Assembly (NCBI GenBank): GCA_020635355.1
Contig: JACJZW010000006.1
Location: 1 to 64,000, forward strand
Reading direction: 5' to 3'
DNA from: Flavobacteriales bacterium
GTDB taxonomy: Bacteria > Bacteroidota > Bacteroidia > NS11-12g > UBA9320
Length of the DNA stretch: 64,000 nt
Each line of letters begins with the position of its first letter. Within the stretch, counting starts at the first letter, position 1. Under the pieces are notes generated by a model that worked only from the letters and a program-made list of their open reading frames with translations, searched no databases and was not told the origin of the DNA. The position numbers were made by a program, and so were the translations under genes. Positions 17,370-25,394 of the stretch are shown here, piece by piece.

Positions 17370-19367
17370 GTGATTTTCCGTAAACCACTTGCCCTGTTGA
17401 TACTCGTTATGGTCACCTTCATTTCATGGGGTTTGGCCAAACCGGAATCGGATAATCGCCCTTCCTACTATCCCACATCCAAACCCATTGCCCGATGGTG
17501 GTGGTTTGCAACCGATGTTCAAAACAGCGACATCGCACATCAGTTGAACTGGGCTAAAGACATGAATTTTGGGGGTGTTGAAATTGCCTGGGTGTATCCG
17601 CTTCATCGGTTTAACCGTCTCTATAAACAGCGTCATGGAATCGAATACGAAGTGGACTCAACTGCGCCTGAATGGTTAAGTGTCGGGTGGGTAGAGCATG
17701 TTGTATTTGCTAAAAAGTATTGCGACTCCATTGGATTGAGCTGCGACTTTACCTTCGGTAGTGCCTGGCCCATCGCCGGCAATATCCCGGAGAAATTTGG
17801 AACCAAGGTATATGGTGATACAGCCTTCAGGCAGTGGCTCACCTTCGGCTGGACGTGGCCACAAAATCAACTGGTAATTGATCACCTGGACAGCCAGGCC
17901 TTTCATCTATTTTCTCAACCTATTCAAGATGCGCTCAAGGAGCCGCTGAAGGGAACCAAGTCGGCACTGTTCACCGATTCCTGGGAGATTAAAATGAACA
18001 GTCATATGAAGATTTGGACCACCGGGTTCGAGGATAAATTCAGACATCGATTTGGTTATGACATCCTGCCCTACATGGAACAACACCTGGATTCATTTCC
18101 GGATGTTCGATATGATTACATGATGTTGCTGGGCGATCTGGTAACCGATGGATTTTATAAACCTTATGTTGATGCCTGTCAGGAAATGAACGCCTGGTCA
18201 CGCGTGCAATGTCTCGCCTCTCCAACCGATATATTGACCACCTACAGCCTGGTTGATATCCCCGAAACAGAGGCGATGTTAAACAATCCGGAGTATTCAA
18301 CTATCGTCAGTTCGTCTGCGGTGCTTTCCGGCAAGAAGATGGTCTCATCGGAAAGCTTTACATGCTTGTACGGTTTCCCGGATACCTATTTGAAAAGGGA
18401 GAATACCGCCGATCTTAAACTGGTGGTGGATGCCCTGTTTGCTCAGGGGGTGAATCAGCATGTGTACCATGGCATGCCCTATAACCCAAAGGGTTGTGAT
18501 TCAAACTTGTTTTTTGCAACGACCTATTTCGGGCCCGGGGGATCATTGGAACCTGAATTGCCCGCCTTCAACACCTACGTCGAAAAAGTATCGGGGTATC
18601 TTCAGGAAGGCCGGACCTATACGGATGTGGCCGTTTATATCCCCTATGAAGATGCCGTTATGAAAGGCGCTTTGCCTCCAGAGCAACAGCGTGTATGGGT
18701 TTGGGGCGAATATGAACTGCGATACCTCAATTTTCCGAAGGAGGTGGATGGGTATCACCCGATTTGGATTAACCGGCACTTTTTGGAACAAGCCGAATTC
18801 AACGGTACTCAACTGGAGGTGGGAGATGCTCGCTTCAATTCTATGTATATTGATGTCAGGTACATGGATGTTCGGGCGCTGCGCCGATTGCTCACACTAG
18901 CAAAGGCAGGTTTGCCGGTATGTTTGAAACAATCGCCCAATCAGCCGGGTGCCGTGAAAGATCTCGCCTACGATTCACTGGTGACCCAGTTGCGAATGCT
19001 GCCAAATGTTTCGGATCAATTTGACGAAATCAATCCATCCAAACCATTGATCAAGGGCGCTTCCATCCCGGATTACTGGTGCCGGGTTCAACCCGATGGA
19101 AGTCAGGTTCTCTTCATTGCTCAACCAAAAGCCAGCAACTTAACCTACCCACTTACATCCGGGCAATCCTATATGAAGGCCTCCGAATTTGTTGAGGTAA
19201 CGATCCATCATCAGGAAAAGGATCATCAAGTGAAGTTGGAATTTAAACCTTACCAAAGTTTGTTGCTACATCTGTTACCGGACGGATCCATCCAGTCACT
19301 GGATATTCACTTTGTTCCTAAAGATCCTGTGATTCGGCCCAAAGAGCTGCAAAAATCTTTTTTCTGA
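17370..19367 (+). CDS. GH106-like alpha-L-rhamnosidase, exported
   Basis: 665 residues, GTG start, signal peptide ending near WGLAKP. The first motif PIARWWWF and the GGVEIAWVYP strand match the opening of GH106 barrels. FTDSWEIKMNSHMKIWTTGF followed by FRHRFGYDILPYM matches the GH106 pattern of D-S-(Y/W)-E, W-T and GYD-L-PY, which includes a catalytic glutamate. It is short compared with the 1000 or more residues of characterised GH106 enzymes; the C-terminal beta-sandwich domains are reduced. It should remove rhamnose from rhamnogalacturonan or related glycans in the periplasm. A weak -7 box (TACTTTTA) precedes the start by 4 bases. Confidence 0.72.
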   Translation: MIFRKPLALLILVMVTFISWGLAKPESDNRPSYYPTSKPIARWWWFATDVQNSDIAHQLNWAKDMNFGGVEIAWVYPLHRFNRLYKQRHGIEYEVDSTAPEWLSVGWVEHVVFAKKYCDSIGLSCDFTFGSAWPIAGNIPEKFGTKVYGDTAFRQWLTFGWTWPQNQLVIDHLDSQAFHLFSQPIQDALKEPLKGTKSALFTDSWEIKMNSHMKIWTTGFEDKFRHRFGYDILPYMEQHLDSFPDVRYDYMMLLGDLVTDGFYKPYVDACQEMNAWSRVQCLASPTDILTTYSLVDIPETEAMLNNPEYSTIVSSSAVLSGKKMVSSESFTCLYGFPDTYLKRENTADLKLVVDALFAQGVNQHVYHGMPYNPKGCDSNLFFATTYFGPGGSLEPELPAFNTYVEKVSGYLQEGRTYTDVAVYIPYEDAVMKGALPPEQQRVWVWGEYELRYLNFPKEVDGYHPIWINRHFLEQAEFNGTQLEVGDARFNSMYIDVRYMDVRALRRLLTLAKAGLPVCLKQSPNQPGAVKDLAYDSLVTQLRMLPNVSDQFDEINPSKPLIKGASIPDYWCRVQPDGSQVLFIAQPKASNLTYPLTSGQSYMKASEFVEVTIHHQEKDHQVKLEFKPYQSLLLHLLPDGSIQSLDIHFVPKDPVIRPKELQKSFF

Positions 19368-19373
19368 CAACGG

Positions 19374-20042
19374 TTATCCCGAGATGACTAATTGCTCATC
19401 CCGATAATCCATAAGAACGACTGCGCCGTCCACTTCACATGTAACAGTGAACGGGAAGGGAATAGCCGGATCCATGTTGGGGATCCAATCTTTTTGATCG
19501 TAATCTACGACAATGAATAATCCTTGCGGATCTCCGATGGCACAAAAACGTGACCGATCCCCGGAATAGATGCCCAATCCCGCCTCGGTTTCCAACTGCC
19601 CGGCAATAGACAGTACATCCGAGGTAGGTAACCCCATCTCACTGATTTCCAAAAAAGACGAGGAGTCAAAAAGGTCATCGGATTGATTGGGTAGGTCTTT
19701 CCGCGCAATGCATTCAACAATGTTGTGATCGGCATCATAAAAATAGACGGCTTGTGCATTCCAGTTCGGAAAATCTATCACATCCTTACCCTCAAACGGG
19801 AGAAGATTCACCTTGGAACGCAACCAATCTGTCGCATGCTCCAATTGATTGTTCGGAATGTTTATGGCAAAATGATAATACGGCTTGAACTGGGTCTCTT
19901 CAAAGGTTAATGTGGTTTCCCCGACTTGCACGGAAAACGAATAGTTATCTTCCTGAATTAGATCAAGACCCAACACTTCCGTGTAAAATGACCGTTGATC
20001 ATCCAGATTGCCGGAGTAGAGCTTGAGATGTTGAATGCGCAT
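19374..20042 (-). CDS. Glyoxalase/VOC-superfamily protein
   Basis: 222 residues from the ATG at 20042; a TTG seven codons upstream is less likely. The N-terminal VOC module (about 1-120) shows IQHLKLYSGNLDDQRSFYTEVLGLDL, YHFAINIP and VYFYDADHNIVECIAR. This is the beta-alpha-beta-beta-beta pattern with possible metal ligands His4, His in YHFAI and Glu in IVEC. The second half (about 130-222) looks like a degenerate second module, with GDPQGLFIVV. Extradiol-dioxygenase-like or isomerase activity is possible; the substrate is not readable. It converges on the GH106-like gene with 6 bases between stops. Confidence 0.8.
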   Translation of the reverse strand: MRIQHLKLYSGNLDDQRSFYTEVLGLDLIQEDNYSFSVQVGETTLTFEETQFKPYYHFAINIPNNQLEHATDWLRSKVNLLPFEGKDVIDFPNWNAQAVYFYDADHNIVECIARKDLPNQSDDLFDSSSFLEISEMGLPTSDVLSIAGQLETEAGLGIYSGDRSRFCAIGDPQGLFIVVDYDQKDWIPNMDPAIPFPFTVTCEVDGAVVLMDYRDEQLVISG

Positions 20043-20101
20043 AATGCTGTTGGTATTAGACAACGATTGAGGCCGTTAAAAGTCTGATCACTTTTGCCAA
20101 T

Positions 20102-23100
20102 TTACTCATCGAAGAAATCGAATACATCCGAACAATCCAGCATGTTAAAGGGTGTTCGTATTTCATTCCGACTAACCGGTTGTTGTCGGCCATGGGTTAA
20201 TTCCATCACTTCATTAGACAATGAACCAAACAGTTCGCGGACGTCAACCGCATAGTCGTTGTTGCCATCTGCTTGCGCGCATCCATCGTTTAATAGTTTC
20301 AACAAACAATGGGTAAAGGCTCCGTTTTTCCAATCCTGACTTTCGAGGGCAAACTCCAATCCACCCGCTGCAGCAAACACGTTTACACCAGTGGATTCAG
20401 ACAGATCAGCATAGATGGCACGCATTTGATTAAAGACCAACTTTTGCGATGCCGATGCGTTGGAAGTTGATCGCCCCCCTTTTGTATTCACCGATTGATC
20501 AATGGGTTTGGCGTCCATCTCATTGCCCATGAGATCCCGATCAACCAGGCCGCTGTGACAGGCATCCAGAAACAGAATTTTTTGTCGGCTTTTACACGCA
20601 GATAACACCCATTCAAGCTCCTGGGCTAGTATACCTGATACCTCCGGATGATTGAAATCCATGTCATGTGTGGCCAGAAACAACCGATACGATGAATCCA
20701 ATAATCCATGTCCTGAAAAGTACATGTAAACATAATCATCGGGTTGGGCACTTTGAAGAAAGAGCCGTATCCGATCCAATGATTGGCGGTTCACCAGGGA
20801 ATCTTGCAGCTTCAGTACCCGAACCTCAAACTGCTCCTTATACAGCGACTGAAATGCTGATGTGAGATCATCTCCATCCTTGACGGCATAGGTTAGATTA
20901 TACGCACTGTCCCGATAGTGTGTAACGCCTAAACTGATCAAATACATCTTTGGTTTAACCGGAACGGCAGGACGATAGACTACTTTTTGATAATACCGTG
21001 CAGACTCCCGATTGCCAGAGTCGGTTAAATAATATTCCAATCTGTTCTCGCCTTTGCTGATATCGATGATCAGCGAGGTGTCCAGGGTGGATTGAGAAGG
21101 GATCGATAAGGGGAAACCTTTAGAGCCATTCAACGGGATGTCATTCACCAGCACATGCAGGGATTTGGATGGAGCGTTTCCGGTGCGCACACGGAATGGT
21201 ATGGGTATCGCCTGCTCACTTTGAAGTATGGGGATGTTGTTGATTATTTCCAGGCGTAAATCAGACGAATTAAGGTTGGATGGTTTGCGAATAACCGGTG
21301 TATTGGCCTTTCGCTTTTCGTATAAGTTGGTGTACCAGTTTATGGATGTCTCGGCGTTCTGGCCGATCTCGGACAACAAGATGTCGTGCCGATTGGATTC
21401 CAGGTCAAACAACGTTGGATCATACGAACGTTCCAGGTAGGTGTAGTTCATATAGCGGATCGCGCGTGCAGAGCCTGAATAATATTCGGTGTTGGAGGTG
21501 AGCAGCGATTGGCCGTCGGGGAGGGTGAACAAACTCGCCCGGTTGTTTTGGTCTGTTTTGGATAAAAAACGAATCCCGGCACCTGACGACGAGGTGATGA
21601 TGAAGTGGCTGGTTGAGGTGGCCGACAAAATATCTTGGGCATGTCCTGTGGTTACTTTCTGTGTGGTGCCGGAGTGGATATTCACCAAAAGAGCGATACC
21701 GCCCATATCGTGCGAGGGAGTTAGCAATACGTGATTTGAGTCGAACCGGTGGATGCCGGACAGATAATCGGAATAGTCGAGCTGAAATCGTTTTGCCACC
21801 ATTCGGGTATCTATGTTTAGGACGATGAGCTGATGTTCCCGTGTGTAAATCGCGATCTCATGATCAGAAATAGCCGAACACTGAACATAGCTGAACTCGT
21901 CCTTTCCGATTGATCGCAACACTTCCGCGGCAGATGGTTGATCCCACGTCATCATTCGGAGTTCAAACGGGAATCGAAGGATCACATGGTTACCCACTTG
22001 AGTCATTTCTTGTAACGTACCGGATTGGGCAATGATGGAGCGGCTGAGTAACTGATCGGAGAGGGAACGGTCTGATTGCAGGTCAATTTTGCTGAAATAG
22101 ATGGTGGCATCACTACTGCTTTTTAGCTGGAAAGCGAGCAGGACGAAACGACCATCCGGGGTGATGTTCAAACTGATGCATTTATAAGATTCAAGGACCT
22201 TCTGCTCGGTCTCGGAAAATACGGATTCGCCTGTGTGAACATCAAGGACAAGCAACACGTTGGCATCCGTTATCGCAGCCATCCGACCGGCTTGTGACGC
22301 ACCAGAAATCATCTTGTAGCGATGTGAGAAGGAATTCGTATGAAGTCGTTTCGAGGACAAGGTTGACCGGTTCATCGCATATAAATGGACGGAGTCATGT
22401 GCTAGGGAGGATTCCCGCGCGGTGTAGATGAGATAGTTGTCGTTGTCACAAACGGTAAGTCGATCTGAAATAAACCGGAAGGTTTGTGGCACAAATTCAC
22501 CGATCAGTTCATTGTTCAGCAGGATATATTGAAGCGGTTTGGAGTCTTTTATCGCAATCAGGTTATGATCCTCCTCATTTAGAAAAACATCCGATGAATT
22601 CCCAATCGGGATGTCAAGCACTTCACCAGTCTGAAAGTTGATGATGGTCGATTGATTTTTGGATTTTTTAACAAACAATTTGGAGCCGTTTTGGGCGAAT
22701 CGCATCGGAGCACCAAAGGCAGAGTTTCGGGTGTCGAAGGGATGTTGAAACATTTGATTGTCCCGGAGGTTTACCATCTTGATACCACCTTGAAAAAGAA
22801 TAGCAAGCTGCTCATCATCTTGTCGCCAGGCTAGCGAAAGCATGGTTGAATCCAGTTCAAACGAATGACGAATCTTGTTCGAGGCAACATCCATTATGGA
22901 TATCGTCTGGTTCGTCCGGATGGCCACCAACCCGGAATGTCCCAGAGGATGAATCCGATTTTTTATGATTAGTTCACCTTGAGCAGGCCCCCAATTTTTC
23001 TTGGGATAATCGCCATCCATCAGTGATTTAGGGACCTTCCATGTCAGGACGATTGATCCATTTTGTGGATCCATGATGGCCAACATGGCCGTGCCACAAA

Positions 23101-23545
23101 TCAATAAGTGATCTCGATTCTGATAGATGATGGACGTGACCCGATCCGGATGGATTTGATTGGGAATTTTCCAAAACGCCGTATTCTGGTTCTGCAGGAT
23201 ATTCCAGATAGCCACGCCATACTGCTCACGTGAAAAGGACGCCAGCATGGGCTGATTCCCATCCTTGAAAAAGGTCAGATCACCTCCTTTCAACAAGAGA
23301 CTCTGATGACCGGTAAACCGCCGAAACACCTTCATGGCATTCAGATCCCAGATCAAAACGTCGTCGTCCGTACCAAAGGTCGCTAACCATTGATTTTCCT
23401 GATTGATCTCGGCATTAACGATGGTACCCGAATGTCCAATCTGGGGGATGAGAATTGGATGAGTTTGGGCATGAGAATGCGAAGGCCAACAGATCGCAAA
23501 GCCAAGTATGACCATCCAAAGAAGTGAGAATTGACGTTGGTTCAT
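20102..23545 (-). CDS. Exported WD40 beta-propeller and caspase-like (peptidase C14) protein
   Basis: 1147 residues from the ATG at 23545, which starts a good signal peptide (cut near SHAQ); an upstream ATG at 23569 adds 8 residues. WD40-like blades fill about residues 40-700 (ENQWLATFGTDDDVLIWDLN near the start, YVQCSAISDHEIAIY later). A linker with an Ig-like stretch follows, then a C14 caspase domain from about 870 with the dyad His in YFSGHGLLD (about 943) and Cys in FLDACHSGLVD (about 995). Both catalytic residues are present. Bacterial WD40-caspase fusions are known; export to the periplasm or surface sets this one apart. Its substrate and trigger are unknown. It lies upstream of the VOC gene on the same strand. 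Confidence 0.85.
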   Translation of the reverse strand: MNQRQFSLLWMVILGFAICWPSHSHAQTHPILIPQIGHSGTIVNAEINQENQWLATFGTDDDVLIWDLNAMKVFRRFTGHQSLLLKGGDLTFFKDGNQPMLASFSREQYGVAIWNILQNQNTAFWKIPNQIHPDRVTSIIYQNRDHLLICGTAMLAIMDPQNGSIVLTWKVPKSLMDGDYPKKNWGPAQGELIIKNRIHPLGHSGLVAIRTNQTISIMDVASNKIRHSFELDSTMLSLAWRQDDEQLAILFQGGIKMVNLRDNQMFQHPFDTRNSAFGAPMRFAQNGSKLFVKKSKNQSTIINFQTGEVLDIPIGNSSDVFLNEEDHNLIAIKDSKPLQYILLNNELIGEFVPQTFRFISDRLTVCDNDNYLIYTARESSLAHDSVHLYAMNRSTLSSKRLHTNSFSHRYKMISGASQAGRMAAITDANVLLVLDVHTGESVFSETEQKVLESYKCISLNITPDGRFVLLAFQLKSSSDATIYFSKIDLQSDRSLSDQLLSRSIIAQSGTLQEMTQVGNHVILRFPFELRMMTWDQPSAAEVLRSIGKDEFSYVQCSAISDHEIAIYTREHQLIVLNIDTRMVAKRFQLDYSDYLSGIHRFDSNHVLLTPSHDMGGIALLVNIHSGTTQKVTTGHAQDILSATSTSHFIITSSSGAGIRFLSKTDQNNRASLFTLPDGQSLLTSNTEYYSGSARAIRYMNYTYLERSYDPTLFDLESNRHDILLSEIGQNAETSINWYTNLYEKRKANTPVIRKPSNLNSSDLRLEIINNIPILQSEQAIPIPFRVRTGNAPSKSLHVLVNDIPLNGSKGFPLSIPSQSTLDTSLIIDISKGENRLEYYLTDSGNRESARYYQKVVYRPAVPVKPKMYLISLGVTHYRDSAYNLTYAVKDGDDLTSAFQSLYKEQFEVRVLKLQDSLVNRQSLDRIRLFLQSAQPDDYVYMYFSGHGLLDSSYRLFLATHDMDFNHPEVSGILAQELEWVLSACKSRQKILFLDACHSGLVDRDLMGNEMDAKPIDQSVNTKGGRSTSNASASQKLVFNQMRAIYADLSESTGVNVFAAAGGLEFALESQDWKNGAFTHCLLKLLNDGCAQADGNNDYAVDVRELFGSLSNEVMELTHGRQQPVSRNEIRTPFNMLDCSDVFDFFDE

Positions 23546-23697
23546 TCTGGTGGGGTTGGAGAGGATCATTTATCCGGTTGGGAAAGCTTTGGTAAATAAG
23601 TGTTTATTGGCTCAGGATAATCGTGAACGTTCTCAGCCGTAAAATTAGAATCTTACACAGATTGTACAATCTAATCGACAAAAGAGAAGAGGTTTTG

Positions 23698-23728
23698 TTG
23701 TTCGGGATGAATACGTGATATAATTTTG
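23698..23728 (+). promoter_or_regulatory. Consensus Bacteroidota promoter before the efflux locus
   Basis: TTG (23698-23700), a 20-base spacer, then TAATTTTG (23721-23728) match TTG-N19..21-TAnnTTTG well. The ATG of the small exported protein is at 23737, 8 bases after the box, so the transcript would have almost no leader. Confidence 0.65.
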
Positions 23729-23736
23729 CGCCCGAA

Positions 23737-24153
23737 ATGAGAGGATCATTCACCCGGTTCCTAATTTTATTGGGGATTCTGTTGACCGGAAGCATGCAAT
23801 ATGCTTCGGCTCATGTGACAGGTGATGTTGAATTTTCATCGTTTTATCTCACGTCCAATTCCATTCATCAAACCTGCTGCAGTAGTGCTCAACCGGCGGA
23901 AGCTTCCATTCGGTCCACCGCGCTCAACAGCTTGAAAAAGTTACCCATCGAGGCAACTGAGATTGAGGAGGAAGACGAGGTATCTTCAACCAGAAAATAC
24001 CGAATGGGTGGCCATTTTGTTACCCTTATTTTAAGCGCTCTGGTGTTGGGACTGATGCCATCCATGGATGGATTTGTCAGTCATTCGAAGCCCGAAAATG
24101 ATCATCGATCCTTTCGTCCGCTCTATCTCGCCAACGGCGTTTTCCGCATCTGA
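23737..24153 (+). CDS. Small exported acidic protein upstream of the RND operon
   Basis: 138 residues. A signal peptide (cut near ASAH) is followed by a Cys-Cys pair (HQTCCSS), an acidic patch (IEATEIEEEDE), a hydrophobic helix (about 92-108, FVTLILSALVLGLMPSM) and a C-terminal tail ending LYLANGVFRI. No enzyme family is recognised. It sits 152 bases in front of the RND adaptor gene behind a strong promoter, and the space between holds hairpins and a palindrome. A second small acidic exported protein precedes the SulP transporter at 61656. A role in sensing or regulating the efflux system is a guess from position. Confidence 0.7.
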   Translation: MRGSFTRFLILLGILLTGSMQYASAHVTGDVEFSSFYLTSNSIHQTCCSSAQPAEASIRSTALNSLKKLPIEATEIEEEDEVSSTRKYRMGGHFVTLILSALVLGLMPSMDGFVSHSKPENDHRSFRPLYLANGVFRI

Positions 24154-24163
24154 TACCCGTTAT

Positions 24164-24198
24164 TGAACTCCGGTACCTGCTGGTTTCCCGGTAGTTCA
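24164..24198 (+). other. Stem-loop in the leader between the small protein and the RND operon
   Basis: TGAACT-CCGG (24164-24173) pairs with CCGG-T-AGTTCA (24188-24198) as a 10-bp stem with one bulged T. An inner ACC/GGT pairing (24175-24177 with 24182-24184) is also possible. It is not followed directly by a T-run, so it looks more like an RNA structure or attenuator arm than a plain terminator. Confidence 0.45.
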
Positions 24199-24208
24199 TT
24201 CCCTGTTT

Positions 24209-24224
24209 GTTAACGTTCGTTAAC
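24209..24224. promoter_or_regulatory. Palindrome GTTAACG-TT-CGTTAAC, candidate operator
   Basis: Two perfect 7-base arms are separated by 2 bases, 82 bases before the RND adaptor start. The size and symmetry suit a dimeric TetR-, MarR- or GntR-type repressor, which often controls efflux operons. No such regulator gene is in the window. Confidence 0.4.
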
Positions 24225-24235
24225 CGGGGAGCCGC

Positions 24236-24250
24236 GTGTGTTCTTCACAC
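24236..24250 (+). terminator. Short hairpin with T-rich tail, possible attenuator
   Basis: GTGTG (24236-24240) and CACAC (24246-24250) enclose TTCTT and are followed by CTCTTTATTTTTTC. The 5-bp stem is weak, so read-through into the RND operon is likely. It could partly uncouple the small protein from the pump genes. Confidence 0.35.
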
Positions 24251-24305
24251 CTCTTTATTTTTTCAATTCCACAAAAAAATCTAAACGAACAATAGTTAAA
24301 TTCAA

Positions 24306-25388
24306 ATGAAGAAGCTTCTTATTATCAGTGGCCTGTTGGCAATTCTTGGAACAACAGGTTGTGGTTCAAAACATGAATCAAAAGAACTTCAAGACAAATT
24401 TCAGGTTACCAGTCCGGTAAAGGTGGACACCTCCATCGTAAAGGACTATGTATGCCAGATCCGATCCATTCAACACATCGAACTTCGAGCCCTGGAGAAA
24501 GGGTATCTACAGGACATTTTTGTAGACGAGGGCCAGTTTGTAAAAAAGGGTCAACTGATGTTTCGCATCCTTCCTACGCTGTATGAAGCAGAAAAACAGC
24601 GTGCTGAAGCAGAAGCCAAATACACCGAAATAGAATACTTGAATACCAAGCAATTGGCAGAAAGCAATGTGGTTTCCCAAAACGAACTGGCTTTGGCCAA
24701 GGCGAAGTACGATAAGGCAATGGCCGAATTGGCGCTGGCCAAGGTGCATCTCGGATTTACCGAAATCCGCGCTCCTTTTGATGGCATCATGAACCGACTT
24801 GAAGTACGACGTGGTAGCCTCGTTGATGAAGGCGAATTGCTATCCACTCTTTCCGATAACAGCAAGATGTGGGTGTACTTCAACGTACCGGAATCTGAAT
24901 ACCTCGAATATCAAACCGATGCCGAGAATGACGGCTTGAAACAGGTGAAACTGTTGATGGCGAACAACAAAATATTCAAGAACACCGGTGTGGTGGAGGT
25001 TATCGAAGCGGATTTCAACAACGAAACAGGAAACATTGCTTTCCGGGCAACCTTCCCTAATCCCGACGGCTTGCTTCGTCACGGCGAAACGGGTAACATC
25101 TTGGTAGAAACACCTTTGGAAGATGCCTTGATCATTCCACAAAAAGCCACCTTCGAAGTGTTGGACAAGAAGTATGTGTACGTGCTGGACAAGGACGATC
25201 AGGTGTCGGCTCGCGAAGTGGAGATCGGAGCGGAAATGAATCACGTCTATCAAATTCGCAAGGGTCTAACAACCAAAGACAAGGTATTGCTGGAGGGACT
25301 CAACAAGGTACAGAATGGACAGAAAGTGGCCTGTGAGTACCGCAAACCAAAGGAAATTCTGGCCAACCTAAACCTCTACGCCGAGTAA
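24306..25388 (+). CDS. RND efflux periplasmic adaptor subunit (membrane fusion protein), lipoprotein
   Basis: 360 residues. The lipobox TTGCGS ends the signal peptide. Adaptor parts run in the usual order: first barrel/lipoyl half (IELRALEKGYLQDIFVDEGQFVKKGQLMF, about 58-90), helical hairpin with Ala/Glu/Lys-rich heptads (about 95-150), second lipoyl half (LGFTEIRAPFDGIMN, about 155), beta-barrel and membrane-proximal domain (ALIIPQKATFEV, about 275). It bridges the inner-membrane pump and the outer-membrane channel. It is the first gene of a three-gene operon, 6 bases before the pump gene. Confidence 0.93.
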   Translation: MKKLLIISGLLAILGTTGCGSKHESKELQDKFQVTSPVKVDTSIVKDYVCQIRSIQHIELRALEKGYLQDIFVDEGQFVKKGQLMFRILPTLYEAEKQRAEAEAKYTEIEYLNTKQLAESNVVSQNELALAKAKYDKAMAELALAKVHLGFTEIRAPFDGIMNRLEVRRGSLVDEGELLSTLSDNSKMWVYFNVPESEYLEYQTDAENDGLKQVKLLMANNKIFKNTGVVEVIEADFNNETGNIAFRATFPNPDGLLRHGETGNILVETPLEDALIIPQKATFEVLDKKYVYVLDKDDQVSAREVEIGAEMNHVYQIRKGLTTKDKVLLEGLNKVQNGQKVACEYRKPKEILANLNLYAE

Positions 25389-25394
25389 GGGATC

